DNA of 64,000 nt. It comes from Acidobacteriota bacterium (lineage in GTDB: Bacteria > Acidobacteriota > Thermoanaerobaculia > UBA5066 > Gp7-AA6). Shown here piece by piece: positions 9,275-17,921 of this stretch (its first letter is position 1; the number at the start of each line of letters is the position of its first letter). The notes beneath the pieces are model-generated. The model had not been told where the DNA came from. It made no database searches and saw nothing but the letters and a program-made list of their open reading frames with translations. Location: assembly GCA_027307335.1 (NCBI GenBank), contig DAHUXD010000049.1:62001-126000 (forward strand), written 5' to 3'. A program made the translations under genes and the position numbers.

Positions 9275-10699
9275 ATGGTCCGGTTTTCTCGCGATCACGA
9301 GCCGCTCCGGACGAACGTCGCGGTCTTTCTGGCGATGGGCGTCTCCGCGCTCCTCGTCGCCGTCGCCGCGGCGAGCGGACAGGACGGCGCACCGACGATC
9401 TCGAGCGCCGTGGCGACCGCCGATGCGAGCCCCGAGGCCTCCGCCCCGCCGGCCGCCGAGAAACGGTTCGACGCGCACTTCCAGTTCACGAGCGTCACGC
9501 AGTACCACCCGGCCTTCACCGCGCCGTACTCGGGCCAGAACAGCCTGGATCCGGACTCGGAGCACCAGACGACGGTCACCGCGACGCTCTTTCTCGGCGC
9601 GCGCCTCTGGAAGAACGCCGAGCTCTACGTCAATCCCGAGATGTCGGGCGGCAAGGGCCTGAGCAGCACGCTCGGGATCGCGGGCTTCCCCAACGGCGAC
9701 GCCTTCCGCGTGGGCTCGCCGGAGCCGAAGATCTACCTCGCCCGCCTGATGCTGAAGCAGAGCTTCGCGCTCGAGGGAGGGACCGAGCCGGTCGAGGACG
9801 GACCGAACCAGCTCGGCGGCACGAGACCGGTCCGCCGCTGGACGCTGACCGTCGGCCGCTTCGGCCTGTCCGACTTCTTCGACGCCAACCCGTACTCCGG
9901 CGACGCGCGCATGCAGTTCATGAACTGGGCGGCCTGGACGGCGGGCGCGTGGGACTACGCGGCCGACACGCGCGGCTACACGTGGGGATTCGTGCTGGAA
10001 CGCTTCGACACCGACTGGGCGGTGCGGATCGCGGCCGCCGCCGAGCCTCTGGTCGCCAACGGCGAGCAGTTCGACACCGACCTGCTGCACGCGCACTCCT
10101 TCAACGCGGAGTACGAGCGCGGCTACACGCTCGCCGGCAGGCAGGGGACCGCGCGGCTGCTCGTCTTCTACAACGTCGCCAACATGGGGAACTACGACGA
10201 GGCGAACGCCGAGGCGCTGGCGAGCGGTCAGCCGCCCGTCATCGCCGACACCCGACGGGTCGGGCGAACCAAGTGGGGATTCATCGTCAACGCGGACCTC
10301 TCGCTCGGCGGTCCCTGGGGGGTCTTCTTCCGCGGCAGCTGGAACGACGGCGTCAACGAGGCGTGGGCCTACGCCGAGATCGAGCGGTCGGTGTCCGCCG
10401 GCGTCCTCCGGAAGGGACCGTTCGCCGGCCGGCCCAACGACGAGGCCGGGCTCGCCCTCATCGCCAACGGCCTCTCGTCGGGCCACCGTGAGTACCTCGC
10501 GCTCGGCGGTTACGGATTCATGATCGGCGATGGGCGACTCAACTACGGGCACGAGGCGATCGCCGAGGTCTTCTACCAGGCGGCCCTGGTCGAGCACCTC
10601 TGGTTCGCCGGCGACTACCAGCTGATCGTCAACCCCGCCTACAACCGGGACCGGGGACCGGTGAACGTGCTCGGGGCGCGGCTGCACGTCGAATTCTGA
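9275..10699 (+). CDS. OprB-family carbohydrate porin-like outer-membrane protein
   Basis: The ATG at 9275 gives 474 residues. Residues about 12-38 form a signal peptide (TNVAVFLAMGVSALLVAVAA). The mature part is a beta-barrel porin of the OprB family: GRFGLSDFFDANPYSGDAR, FMNWAAWTAGAWDYAADTRG and YTWGFVLERF are family landmarks, and the chain ends in a terminal Phe (ARLHVEF) as outer-membrane proteins often do. OprB porins admit sugars. This one is divergent from an RcnR-like repressor and a P3-type metal ATPase and shares their control region, so a role in metal-linked permeability should be considered. The upstream frame is open to 9122 but carries no plausible signal peptide. Confidence 0.85.
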   Translation: MVRFSRDHEPLRTNVAVFLAMGVSALLVAVAAASGQDGAPTISSAVATADASPEASAPPAAEKRFDAHFQFTSVTQYHPAFTAPYSGQNSLDPDSEHQTTVTATLFLGARLWKNAELYVNPEMSGGKGLSSTLGIAGFPNGDAFRVGSPEPKIYLARLMLKQSFALEGGTEPVEDGPNQLGGTRPVRRWTLTVGRFGLSDFFDANPYSGDARMQFMNWAAWTAGAWDYAADTRGYTWGFVLERFDTDWAVRIAAAAEPLVANGEQFDTDLLHAHSFNAEYERGYTLAGRQGTARLLVFYNVANMGNYDEANAEALASGQPPVIADTRRVGRTKWGFIVNADLSLGGPWGVFFRGSWNDGVNEAWAYAEIERSVSAGVLRKGPFAGRPNDEAGLALIANGLSSGHREYLALGGYGFMIGDGRLNYGHEAIAEVFYQAALVEHLWFAGDYQLIVNPAYNRDRGPVNVLGARLHVEF

Positions 10700-10705
10700 G
10701 AAGCC

Positions 10706-10725
10706 GGATTAGGCCCGGGTTAAGG
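10706..10725 (+). promoter_or_regulatory. 11-bp-phased direct repeat (TTA motif A)
   Basis: GGATTAGGCCCGGGTTAAGG carries TTA at 10709 and 10720, exactly 11 bases apart, 60 bases before the start codon at 10786. The spacing and the GGATTA/GGGTTA halves recall PhoP-type boxes. Similar pairs lie at 20385, 36206, 42582 and 48584-48604. Confidence 0.35.
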
Positions 10726-10785
10726 CGCGAACGCCGCGCGGTTTCCGGCAGTAGGTTCTCTTCGGCGCTTGCCAAGGAGAGTCCC

Positions 10786-11799
10786 ATGCGGAATTCATCT
10801 CTCGACCGGCTCCCCCGCCTCGCCGCCGCGCTCCTCGTCCTCGCGGCCCTTCCCGGCCTCGCCCGCGCAGCGACGTTCGTCGTCAACGTCGGAGGCAACG
10901 GCATCCCGGCCTTCGTCGACGCGACGAGCGGCACCAATGCGACGACGATCCACGTCGGAGACACCGTCCAGTGGATGTGGCTCTCCGGGCCGCACTCGAC
11001 GAGCTCCGGGACGTGCACCTCGGGCGGGTACTACGGCGGCGCCTGCACGCCGGACAATCAGTGGGAGTCCGGGCAGCACTCCGCGGGGTATTCGTTCACC
11101 CACACCTTCAGCACCGTCGGAAACTTCAACTACTACTGCAGCGTCCATCAGGCCATGATGCAGGGAATGGTCAAGGTGCAGGCGGCCGCGACGGCGCCTC
11201 CCTCGGCGGCCTTCCGGTTCTCGCCGACCGGTCCCGTCGTCGGCACGACGGTGCGCTTCATCGACACCTCGACGGGCGCGCCGACGTCGTGGTCCTGGGA
11301 CTTCGGCGACGGGCAGGTCGCGAACGTGCAGAGCCCGAGCCACTCCTTCGCGGCGGCCGGGACCTACACCGTGACGCTCTCGTCCACGAACGCGGGAGGG
11401 ACGAACACCGCGTCGCAGTCGGTGACGGTGGCTCCGGGCGGCCAGACGGTCTGCGTCGCCGATGCCTCGACGCTCTGCCTCTCGAACGGACGCTTCCAGG
11501 TCACCGCGCAGTGGCAGAAGCCGGACGGAAACTCGGGCTCCGGAAACGCGATCTCCCTGACGGCCGACAGCGGCTACTTCTGGTTCTTCGACCCGAGCAA
11601 CATCGAGTTGATCACGAAGGTGCTGAACGCCTGCGGGATCAACAGCGACTACTGGGTCTTCGGGGCCGGTCTCACCAACGTGAAGGTGACCGTCGACGTG
11701 CTCGACACGTCGAACGGCGTGTCCGAACAGTACGTCAACCCGCTCGGCACCCCGTTCGCCCCGATCCAGGACACGGCCGCGTTCCCGACCTGTCCGTGA
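10786..11799 (+). CDS. Secreted cupredoxin-PKD protein with C-terminal four-Cys YFWFFD module
   Basis: An AAGGAGAG ribosome binding site precedes the ATG. Residues 1-29 are a signal peptide ending LARAA. Residues 30-132 are a cupredoxin with a plausible copper site: His70 in SGPHST, then Cys118, His121 and Met124 in CSVHQAM, the amicyanin-like C-x2-H-x2-M order. Residues 137-215 are a PKD domain with WSWDFGDG. Residues 223-337 are the module LCLSNGRF...GYFWFFDPSN...NPLGTPF...TCP, which recurs in three other proteins of this window. It should be periplasmic or surface-exposed; a role in copper or electron handling is possible. It ends four bases before the convergent lipase maturation factor gene. 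Confidence 0.8.
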   Translation: MRNSSLDRLPRLAAALLVLAALPGLARAATFVVNVGGNGIPAFVDATSGTNATTIHVGDTVQWMWLSGPHSTSSGTCTSGGYYGGACTPDNQWESGQHSAGYSFTHTFSTVGNFNYYCSVHQAMMQGMVKVQAAATAPPSAAFRFSPTGPVVGTTVRFIDTSTGAPTSWSWDFGDGQVANVQSPSHSFAAAGTYTVTLSSTNAGGTNTASQSVTVAPGGQTVCVADASTLCLSNGRFQVTAQWQKPDGNSGSGNAISLTADSGYFWFFDPSNIELITKVLNACGINSDYWVFGAGLTNVKVTVDVLDTSNGVSEQYVNPLGTPFAPIQDTAAFPTCP

Positions 11800-11803
11800 G
11801 TCC

Positions 11804-13294
11804 CTAGCGAGTGACGGATTCGGGCAGCCAGCCTTCGCGCTCGAGGAGCTCGCGGAAGGCGGGGTGGTCGAGCGAGACCGCCGGGAAGTACTCGCCGGCG
11901 AGACGGCGGACCCACCAGTCCCCTGTCCGCGAACGCTCCTCGCGCGTCGTGAAGCGGTACTCGTAGAGGCGCGCCCGCACGAAGCGCGGCGGCGCGCCCG
12001 GAAACGGGTTGCCCGCGAGCAGCGAGAGCGTCGCGGAGTCGTTCTGGAGGAGCTTCGCGACGAGGTGCGCGAACCACGGCTCCGAGTACCAGGGACCGAG
12101 CGCGCAGAACCACATCAGCCAGTCGAGGCGCAGGTGATACGGCGCGATCTGCGGCGGCCGGCGCTTCGGGTCGCCGGGCTTGCCTTTGAACGCGTACTCC
12201 CGCCAGGCGGCTTCGGATCCTGGCTCCGCATCCGAGGTTCCCTCGACGACCACCTCGTAGCGCGGGCGGGTGATCGAGCCGAACGCGCCGTAGCTGTTGA
12301 CGAGGTGCAGCGGATCGTACGACTCGTTCATCACCTGGCGCGCCGCGAGCAGGTTCAGGACGGGCGCGATGCTCAGGAATGCGACGACCGCCGCGAGCAC
12401 TCCGGCCGCGGCGCGGCGGACGCGGGCGGGGCGCACGGCCGCCGGCGGACGGAACGGGACGATCCGCGCGAGCGCGCGGTCGTCGAGCGTCGACGCGGCG
12501 AGCACGATCGTCAGGAGTCCGAGGAACGAGAAGTTGCCGCTCGCCGCGAGCCAGAGGTGGAAGAAGATGGTCACGGCCCCGGCCGCCGCCGCCAGGACGC
12601 GCGGTGCGAAGTACGCGAACGGCACGACGAGCTCGGCGAAGTGGTTGAACGCGACGCCGAAGCGGTGCACGGGCCGCGGCAGCCAGTGGAAGTACCACGA
12701 CAGCGGATTCGGCATCGGCTGCGTCTCGTAGTGGTAGAAGAGGCAGGTCAGGTCCCGCCAGCACGCGTCGCCGCGGATCTTGATGAGCCCGGCGCCGAAC
12801 ATCGTGCGGAAGAGCATCCAGCGGAAGAGCAGGATCACGACCGCGCTCGGCGCCGCCCGCGCATCGCCGAGGAACACGGCGAGGAAGCCCGCCTCGAGGA
12901 GCATCGTTTCCCAGCCGAAGCCGTAGAAGACCTGGCCGACGTTGACGAAGGAGAGGTAGAGGACCCACAGCGAGAGCCAGGTCGACGCGGACAGGCTGCC
13001 GCCCATCCTCTCCGAGAGGCCCGTCAGCGCGAAGAGCGAGAGCGCGATGCCGATTGCCGCCGCGATCCGGAACGCGCCGTCGCGCGGCACGAGGTGGAAC
13101 AGGCTCGGCGCGGCGCGGAACGGCACCTCGGCGACGAAACGCGGGACGGGCAGGAGCCCGTGCTCGCCGAGGAGCGGCACGAACTGGTTCCAGGCGACGA
13201 GAAACGCGATCAGGTAGACGAGCGCGAGGCCTCGCTGGAGGAGGATCCGAGTCCGCCACGAGCGCTCGCCGACCTCGAGGAGCCGCAGCGCCAT
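11804..13294 (-). CDS. Lipase maturation factor family membrane protein
   Basis: This 496-residue protein matches the lipase maturation factor (LMF1/LMF2) family: LIAFLVAWNQFVPLLGEHG near the N-terminus, GWETMLLEAGFLAVF, LFRWMLFRTMFGAGLIK, and FHWLPRPVHRFGVAFNHFAE. Eight or more membrane segments are visible, followed by a soluble C-terminal part with YHLRLDWLMWFCALG and ending WLPESVTR. In animals LMF1 helps lipases fold in the ER. Bacterial members are common but their job is unknown. The ATG at 13294 is chosen because upstream residues in this frame belong to the shadow of the DUF4337 gene. It follows that gene by 17 bases and is probably co-transcribed with it. Confidence 0.9.
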   Translation of the reverse strand: MALRLLEVGERSWRTRILLQRGLALVYLIAFLVAWNQFVPLLGEHGLLPVPRFVAEVPFRAAPSLFHLVPRDGAFRIAAAIGIALSLFALTGLSERMGGSLSASTWLSLWVLYLSFVNVGQVFYGFGWETMLLEAGFLAVFLGDARAAPSAVVILLFRWMLFRTMFGAGLIKIRGDACWRDLTCLFYHYETQPMPNPLSWYFHWLPRPVHRFGVAFNHFAELVVPFAYFAPRVLAAAAGAVTIFFHLWLAASGNFSFLGLLTIVLAASTLDDRALARIVPFRPPAAVRPARVRRAAAGVLAAVVAFLSIAPVLNLLAARQVMNESYDPLHLVNSYGAFGSITRPRYEVVVEGTSDAEPGSEAAWREYAFKGKPGDPKRRPPQIAPYHLRLDWLMWFCALGPWYSEPWFAHLVAKLLQNDSATLSLLAGNPFPGAPPRFVRARLYEYRFTTREERSRTGDWWVRRLAGEYFPAVSLDHPAFRELLEREGWLPESVTR

Positions 13295-13311
13295 GCGACG
13301 GCCGGGAGGAC

Positions 13312-13893
13312 CTACCTCAGGACGGTGACGGCCACGAGGACGATCGCGCCTGCGCCCAGCGCGAGGGAGCCGAGCCAGACGGGCCGGCTGCGGGTCAGCG
13401 CCGCGACGGCCCCGAGCGCGATCGACACCTGAAACAGGGCGACCGCGTACGCGAAACCGTGATGGGTGTGGAGCAGGTGCTCCGACTCGGCGAGCTTCGC
13501 GTCGCGCTCCTTCTCCATCTCGTGCGCCTTCGCCTCGATCTCGCGCTGTTCGGCCGCGTAGCGGTCCTTCCGTTCCGTGTACTCGGCGGGGGGCGCCTTC
13601 TCCATCGCGAGCCAGGACGTGCGGGACGCCTCGTCGATCGACGCCTTGATCCCCTTCGCCTGGTAGAACGACCACTGATCCGACGCCTGGGCCTGCAGGC
13701 GGGCCGCCTCGGTCCGGAGGAAGAGGGCCTCGTTGATGGTGGCGCCGGCGCGGAGCGCGGAGATCGAGGCGAGCGCGGCGAAGACGGCGGTCGTCAGCGC
13801 GATCTGCTTGAGGAACCGCTCGCGCCCTCGCTCGACCTCCTCCGCGATGCCCTCGCGCAGGTTGTCGGTCTCGACCTCGGGTCCCTCGGGCAC
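13312..13893 (-). CDS. DUF4337 family membrane protein
   Basis: A 193-residue protein with the DUF4337 layout. There is a short acidic N-terminus, a membrane helix near 29-48 (IALTTAVFAALASISALR), then a long charged helical region of about 85 residues with YQAKGIKASI and AEQREIEAKAHEMEKERD. Two C-terminal helices follow (FAYAVALFQVSIALGAVAAL and LGSLALGAGAIVLVAVTVL). The charged region is likely a coiled coil. The function of this family is unknown. It is the first gene of a two-gene operon with the lipase maturation factor homologue. Confidence 0.85.
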   Translation of the reverse strand: MPEGPEVETDNLREGIAEEVERGRERFLKQIALTTAVFAALASISALRAGATINEALFLRTEAARLQAQASDQWSFYQAKGIKASIDEASRTSWLAMEKAPPAEYTERKDRYAAEQREIEAKAHEMEKERDAKLAESEHLLHTHHGFAYAVALFQVSIALGAVAALTRSRPVWLGSLALGAGAIVLVAVTVLR

Positions 13894-13971
13894 GGCGGGA
13901 GTCTATGCCCGGCGCGGGGCGGCGGAAAGGCGCCGGCCGGTTCCGCCGGGCGAGACACTAGAATCGCCTCG

Positions 13972-15930
13972 ATGAAATGGTTCGCGCGCGCGGCCGGTGC
14001 CGCCGCCCTCGCCGGTGCCGTCCTCCTCGCGGCCTGCCGCCGGGGAAACTCCCCCGGGCGCGTGATCGTCTTCGGCCTCGACGGCGCGGATCCCACGACG
14101 ATCGACCTGCTGCTGTCGGAGGGGAAGCTTCCGCACTTCGCGAAGCTGCGCCGGGAGGGGGCCTACGCGCCGCTCGTCTCGCAGAAGCCGCTCCTCTCGC
14201 CCGTGATCTGGACGACCATCGCGACGGGCAAGACGCCGGACGTGCACCGCATCGGCCACTTCGTCGCGGTCAACGCCGCCGGGGAGCAGCTGCCGGTGAC
14301 GAGCCGCATGCGCCAGGTCAAGGCCCTGTGGAACATCCTGTCGGAGAAGGACCGCTCGTCGGCGGTCGTCGGCTGGTGGGCGACCTGGCCCGCGGAGAAG
14401 ATCCGCGGCTCGGTCGTGTCGGACCACTTCGCCTACCACTTCCTCATGGAGGACTCGGCGGGCAAGACGGGAGAGGCCGATCGCGTGTACCCGCCCGACC
14501 TCGAGAAGCGCATCGCGGGCGACGCGAAGGGTCCGCGGGACGTCACGAAGGAGGAGCTCGCGCCGCTCGTCACCGTCACGGACGAGGAGCTCGCGCGGCC
14601 GTTCGCGTTCGACGACGACCTGTCGCACTTCCGCTGGGCCTACGCGACCGCGGGAACGTACACGCGGATCGGACTGCGCCTCTGGAAGGAGGACCGGCCG
14701 GACGACCTCTTCGTCTACGTCGAGGGCATCGACTCGACGTCCCACCTCTTCGGACACCTGTTCCGCGCCGGTCCCCTCTCGGGCGAGCTCGCGGAGCAGC
14801 AGAAGCGCTACGGTCATGCGGTCGAGGCGATGTACGAGTACGCCGACCGGCTCGTCGGCTCGGTCATGGACGCGATGGACGCGCGCACGACGCTCGTCGT
14901 CCTGTCGGACCACGGCTTCGAGCTCGGCCGGCTGCAGGACGACCCCTCGAAGACGCGCGACATGCGCCGCGTCAGCGAGGCCTTTCACCGGCCGGAGGGA
15001 ATCCTCTACCTGTACGGCTATCGCGTGAAGCCCCGGACGCGCCTGCAGCGGGCGACGGTCCTCGACGTCGCGCCGACGGTGCTCGCGCTGAACGGCCTCG
15101 GCCGCGGCGCCGACATGCCGGGCCGCGTCCTCGCCGAGGCGCTCGACCTGACCGTGCCCGCTCCGGTGCCCACGTACGAGACGTCCTCGTCGACGGCGGC
15201 GGCCGCGGTTCCCGGGACCGGCGACGCGCAGGCCGATCCCGAGATCGTCAAGAAGCTGACGAGCCTCGGCTACATCGGCGCGAAGTCGCCGACCGGCGAC
15301 CGCAACCTCGCGGGCGTGCACTTCGAGGCCGGCCGGTTCGAGGAGGCGGCCCGCGAGTACGCCGTCCTCGTCGAGCAGTCGCCGAACGACAGCGCGCTCC
15401 GCGCGAGCTACGCGGGCGCGCTCGGCGCGCTGGGCCGCTACGACGCGGCCATCGAGCAGCTCGACCGCGCCATCGCGCTCGAACCGGTCAACGTCGAGGC
15501 GTACCACAACCGCGCCGTCATTCACGAGCGGCGCGGCGAGAAGGAGGCGGCGATCCGCGACTACCAGACCGCCGTCCGCTACAACCCGCAGTACGAGCCG
15601 TCGCGGCGCGCGCTGGCGCGGCTCGGCGCGCCGCTGCCGCAGGCGCCGCGCTCCGACGCCGAGAAGCGCGCGGCGGCGCTGGCCGACGAGGCCGCCGGGG
15701 CCGCGCGGCGCGGCGACTACGCGGAGGCCGGCCGGAAGCTCGACGAGGCGCAGCGGATCGCGCCGCGCTTCGCCCTCGTGTACCAGTACCGCGCGAACGT
15801 CGCCTACCTCCGCGGGGACCGCGCGGGCGCGATCGCCGCGCTCGAGGCGGCCCTGAAGCTCGAGCCCGACAACGCGCTCTTCCGCGAGAACCTGAAGCGC
15901 CTGGAACCGACCCCGACCGGCAAACGCTGA
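13972..15930 (+). CDS. Alkaline-phosphatase-superfamily phosphodiesterase lipoprotein with TPR repeats
   Basis: The ATG at 13972 opens a lipoprotein signal with lipobox LLAAC (Cys22). Residues about 29-390 are a type I phosphodiesterase/nucleotide pyrophosphatase domain: metal Asp37 in FGLDGAD, candidate nucleophile Thr81/82 in SPVIWTTIATG, EGIDSTSHLFGH, and the DH pair in LSDHGFELG. Residues about 430-640 carry TPR motifs with LRASYAGALGALGRYDAAIE and AYHNRAVIHERRGEKEAAIR. The DUF2723 glycosyltransferase-like gene starts one base after its stop and also ends in TPRs, so the two are surely co-transcribed. The substrate is unknown; a phosphoester on a glycan or lipid is conceivable. Confidence 0.88.
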   Translation: MKWFARAAGAAALAGAVLLAACRRGNSPGRVIVFGLDGADPTTIDLLLSEGKLPHFAKLRREGAYAPLVSQKPLLSPVIWTTIATGKTPDVHRIGHFVAVNAAGEQLPVTSRMRQVKALWNILSEKDRSSAVVGWWATWPAEKIRGSVVSDHFAYHFLMEDSAGKTGEADRVYPPDLEKRIAGDAKGPRDVTKEELAPLVTVTDEELARPFAFDDDLSHFRWAYATAGTYTRIGLRLWKEDRPDDLFVYVEGIDSTSHLFGHLFRAGPLSGELAEQQKRYGHAVEAMYEYADRLVGSVMDAMDARTTLVVLSDHGFELGRLQDDPSKTRDMRRVSEAFHRPEGILYLYGYRVKPRTRLQRATVLDVAPTVLALNGLGRGADMPGRVLAEALDLTVPAPVPTYETSSSTAAAAVPGTGDAQADPEIVKKLTSLGYIGAKSPTGDRNLAGVHFEAGRFEEAAREYAVLVEQSPNDSALRASYAGALGALGRYDAAIEQLDRAIALEPVNVEAYHNRAVIHERRGEKEAAIRDYQTAVRYNPQYEPSRRALARLGAPLPQAPRSDAEKRAAALADEAAGAARRGDYAEAGRKLDEAQRIAPRFALVYQYRANVAYLRGDRAGAIAALEAALKLEPDNALFRENLKRLEPTPTGKR

Positions 15931-15931
15931 C

Positions 15932-17872
15932 GTGACGGAGACGGCCCGGCGCAACGCCCTCGCGGCGGCCGGCGTCGCGGCGGTGCCCCTCGCGGTCTAC
16001 GCCGCGGGCGCGTGCCGCACGATCTACGTCGGCGACAGCGGCGACCTCGCGACGGCCGTGGCCGTCCTCGGCATCCCGCATCCCTCGGGCTACCCGCTCT
16101 ACGTCCTCGCCGGCAAAGCCTGGGCCGCGGCGCTCTTCTTCCTGCCCCTTCCCTGGTCGCTCTCGCTCTTCTCCGCCGTGGCGGCGGCGGCGGCGTGCGG
16201 CACGCTCTACCTCGCCGCGCGCGAGAGCGGCGCCGGCCCGGCGGCGTCGGGGGGAGCCGCATGGCTCCTCGCCTTCGCGCCGAGCTACTGGGGCGAGGCC
16301 AACGTCCAGCGGGTCTATGCGCTCAACGCCCTCTTCCTCGCGGTCGCCCTCCTCCTCGCGCTGCGCTGGCGGCGCGAGCGACGCGGCCGCGACCTCGTCG
16401 CGTGCGCCTTCGTGTGCGGCCTCGGCGCCGCGAACCACCTCGAGATGGCCGTCGCGGCGCTGGCGATCGCCGCGTTCGCCATCGCGTCCGACCCGGCGCT
16501 CCTGCGTCGCGGCCGCACGCTCGCGGCGTGCGCCGGCGCCGGCGCGGCGGGACTCCTGCCCTATCTCTACCTGCCGCTGCGCGCGCGCTCCCATCCGCTC
16601 CTCGAGTGGGGGCGGACGGAGTCGGCGAAGGGATTCGCGTCGGTGCTGCTCCGCTCCGACTTCTGGGGGCGCGCCTGGATCGAGAAACCCGCGGACCTCG
16701 GCCCCATCCTGCTCGACTGGGCGCGAAGCCTCGCGACCGAGTCCGCCTTCATCGGGCTCGGCCTCGCCCTCGTCGCGATCGCCGCCGCGCGCCGGCGAAG
16801 GCTCCCGGTCCTCCTGCCGCTCCTCGTGATGGCGGCGAACGTCGCCGCCATGGCGCTGCACGGCTCGCGCAGCGATCTCTTCATCTGGCACCGCTACTAC
16901 ATTCCGTCCTATCTCTGCCTGGCGCTGCTCGCCGCGTGGGGATGGCAGAGCGTCGCCGATCTCCTCGGGCCGCGCGTCGCACTCCTGGCTCTCCTTCCGC
17001 CGCTCGCGCTCGCCGTCGCGGGGTGGCGCGCGAACGACCGCAGCCGCTACCGGATCGCGGAGGACTACTCGCGCACGCTGCTCGCGACGCTGCCGCCGGG
17101 ATCCCAGCTCATCGCCTCCGACGACAACATCCTCTTCGTGCTGATGTACCTGAACCTCGCCGAGGGGCTGCGCCCCGACGTCCACCTGGTCCTCGAGGGC
17201 GTCGGCGGCCGGGCCTTGCCGCCGATGGCGTTCAACCCGGACGTCGACCCCGTGTATCTGACGCACGCCCCGAACTGGGACAACGCGACGCTGGAGGCCG
17301 TGCCCGTCGGGCTCGCGTTCCGCGCGTGGCGCGCCGGCAGGCCCCTCCCTCCCCCATCGCCGCTGAAGGACCGCCTCGATGGCGAGCTCGATCCGAGGGT
17401 GCCGAAGGACTACCTGACGCAGAACCTCATCGGCAACTTCCACCAGATGCTCGGCGTGACGTGGGAGCGCCGGGACTGGCCGCGCGCGCGCCGGGAGTTC
17501 GACGAGGCCGCGGCGGCCGCGCCGGACAACGACGTCCTCTTCTACAACCTCGGGCTCGTCTACCGGCGCAACGGCCTGCTCGACGAGGCGCTCGCGGCGT
17601 TCCGGCGCTCCGCCGAGATCAACCCGCGCGCGATCCCGGGCGCGACCCACCCCCGCGCCTCCGATCGCGCGGCGGAGGTGGAGGCCGAGGCGGCGGCGCG
17701 GCGACGGACGGTCTCCAAGCTCGCGGGCGATCCGTCTTTGTCCGGACTCGAGCCGGACTCGCCGCCGTGGCGGCGACGGATGGCCGCGCTTCTCGACGCG
17801 CGGGGCTTCGCCTCCTGGGCGCGCGGGGAGCGGATCCGGGCGCTCGAAACGGAGAGCCCACCGACGGATTGA
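15932..17872 (+). CDS. DUF2723 membrane protein (TMEM260/O-mannosyltransferase-like) with TPR tail
   Basis: A 646-residue protein starting at a GTG one base after the preceding stop. The N-terminal two thirds are a multi-spanning GT-C-like fold with the DUF2723 signature YVGDSGDLATAV followed by LGIPHPSGYPLYVLAGK, where Asp and Glu residues in the first external loop are usually catalytic. SYWGEANVQRVYALNALF and NHLEMAVAALAI follow. Residues 460-560 contain TPR-like repeats (VLFYNLGLVYRRNGLLDEAL). The human member TMEM260 is a protein O-mannosyltransferase. The protein here may glycosylate exported proteins at the inner membrane. Acceptor and donor are not shown by the sequence. Confidence 0.88.
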   Translation: MTETARRNALAAAGVAAVPLAVYAAGACRTIYVGDSGDLATAVAVLGIPHPSGYPLYVLAGKAWAAALFFLPLPWSLSLFSAVAAAAACGTLYLAARESGAGPAASGGAAWLLAFAPSYWGEANVQRVYALNALFLAVALLLALRWRRERRGRDLVACAFVCGLGAANHLEMAVAALAIAAFAIASDPALLRRGRTLAACAGAGAAGLLPYLYLPLRARSHPLLEWGRTESAKGFASVLLRSDFWGRAWIEKPADLGPILLDWARSLATESAFIGLGLALVAIAAARRRRLPVLLPLLVMAANVAAMALHGSRSDLFIWHRYYIPSYLCLALLAAWGWQSVADLLGPRVALLALLPPLALAVAGWRANDRSRYRIAEDYSRTLLATLPPGSQLIASDDNILFVLMYLNLAEGLRPDVHLVLEGVGGRALPPMAFNPDVDPVYLTHAPNWDNATLEAVPVGLAFRAWRAGRPLPPPSPLKDRLDGELDPRVPKDYLTQNLIGNFHQMLGVTWERRDWPRARREFDEAAAAAPDNDVLFYNLGLVYRRNGLLDEALAAFRRSAEINPRAIPGATHPRASDRAAEVEAEAAARRRTVSKLAGDPSLSGLEPDSPPWRRRMAALLDARGFASWARGERIRALETESPPTD

Positions 17873-17898
17873 ACCGAAAACGGTTCATCCGATATGCT
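17869..17898 (+). promoter_or_regulatory. Promoter-like pair overlapped by a 16-base palindrome
   Basis: TTGAAC (17869-17874) and TATGCT (17893-17898) are 18 bases apart and would start a transcript near 17905, ahead of the ATG at 17922. The palindrome GAACCG-AAAA-CGGTTC (17871-17886) covers the -35 box and begins inside the stop codon of the upstream gene. It could be an operator; it lacks the T-run of a terminator. Confidence 0.4.
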
Positions 17899-17921
17899 CC
17901 GTCCAATCCCGGGGAGGAAGC

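Noticed and set aside
13054-13971. Upstream extension of the phosphodiesterase lipoprotein
   Set aside because: It runs antisense through two well-supported genes, and the lipoprotein signal with lipobox begins at 13972.
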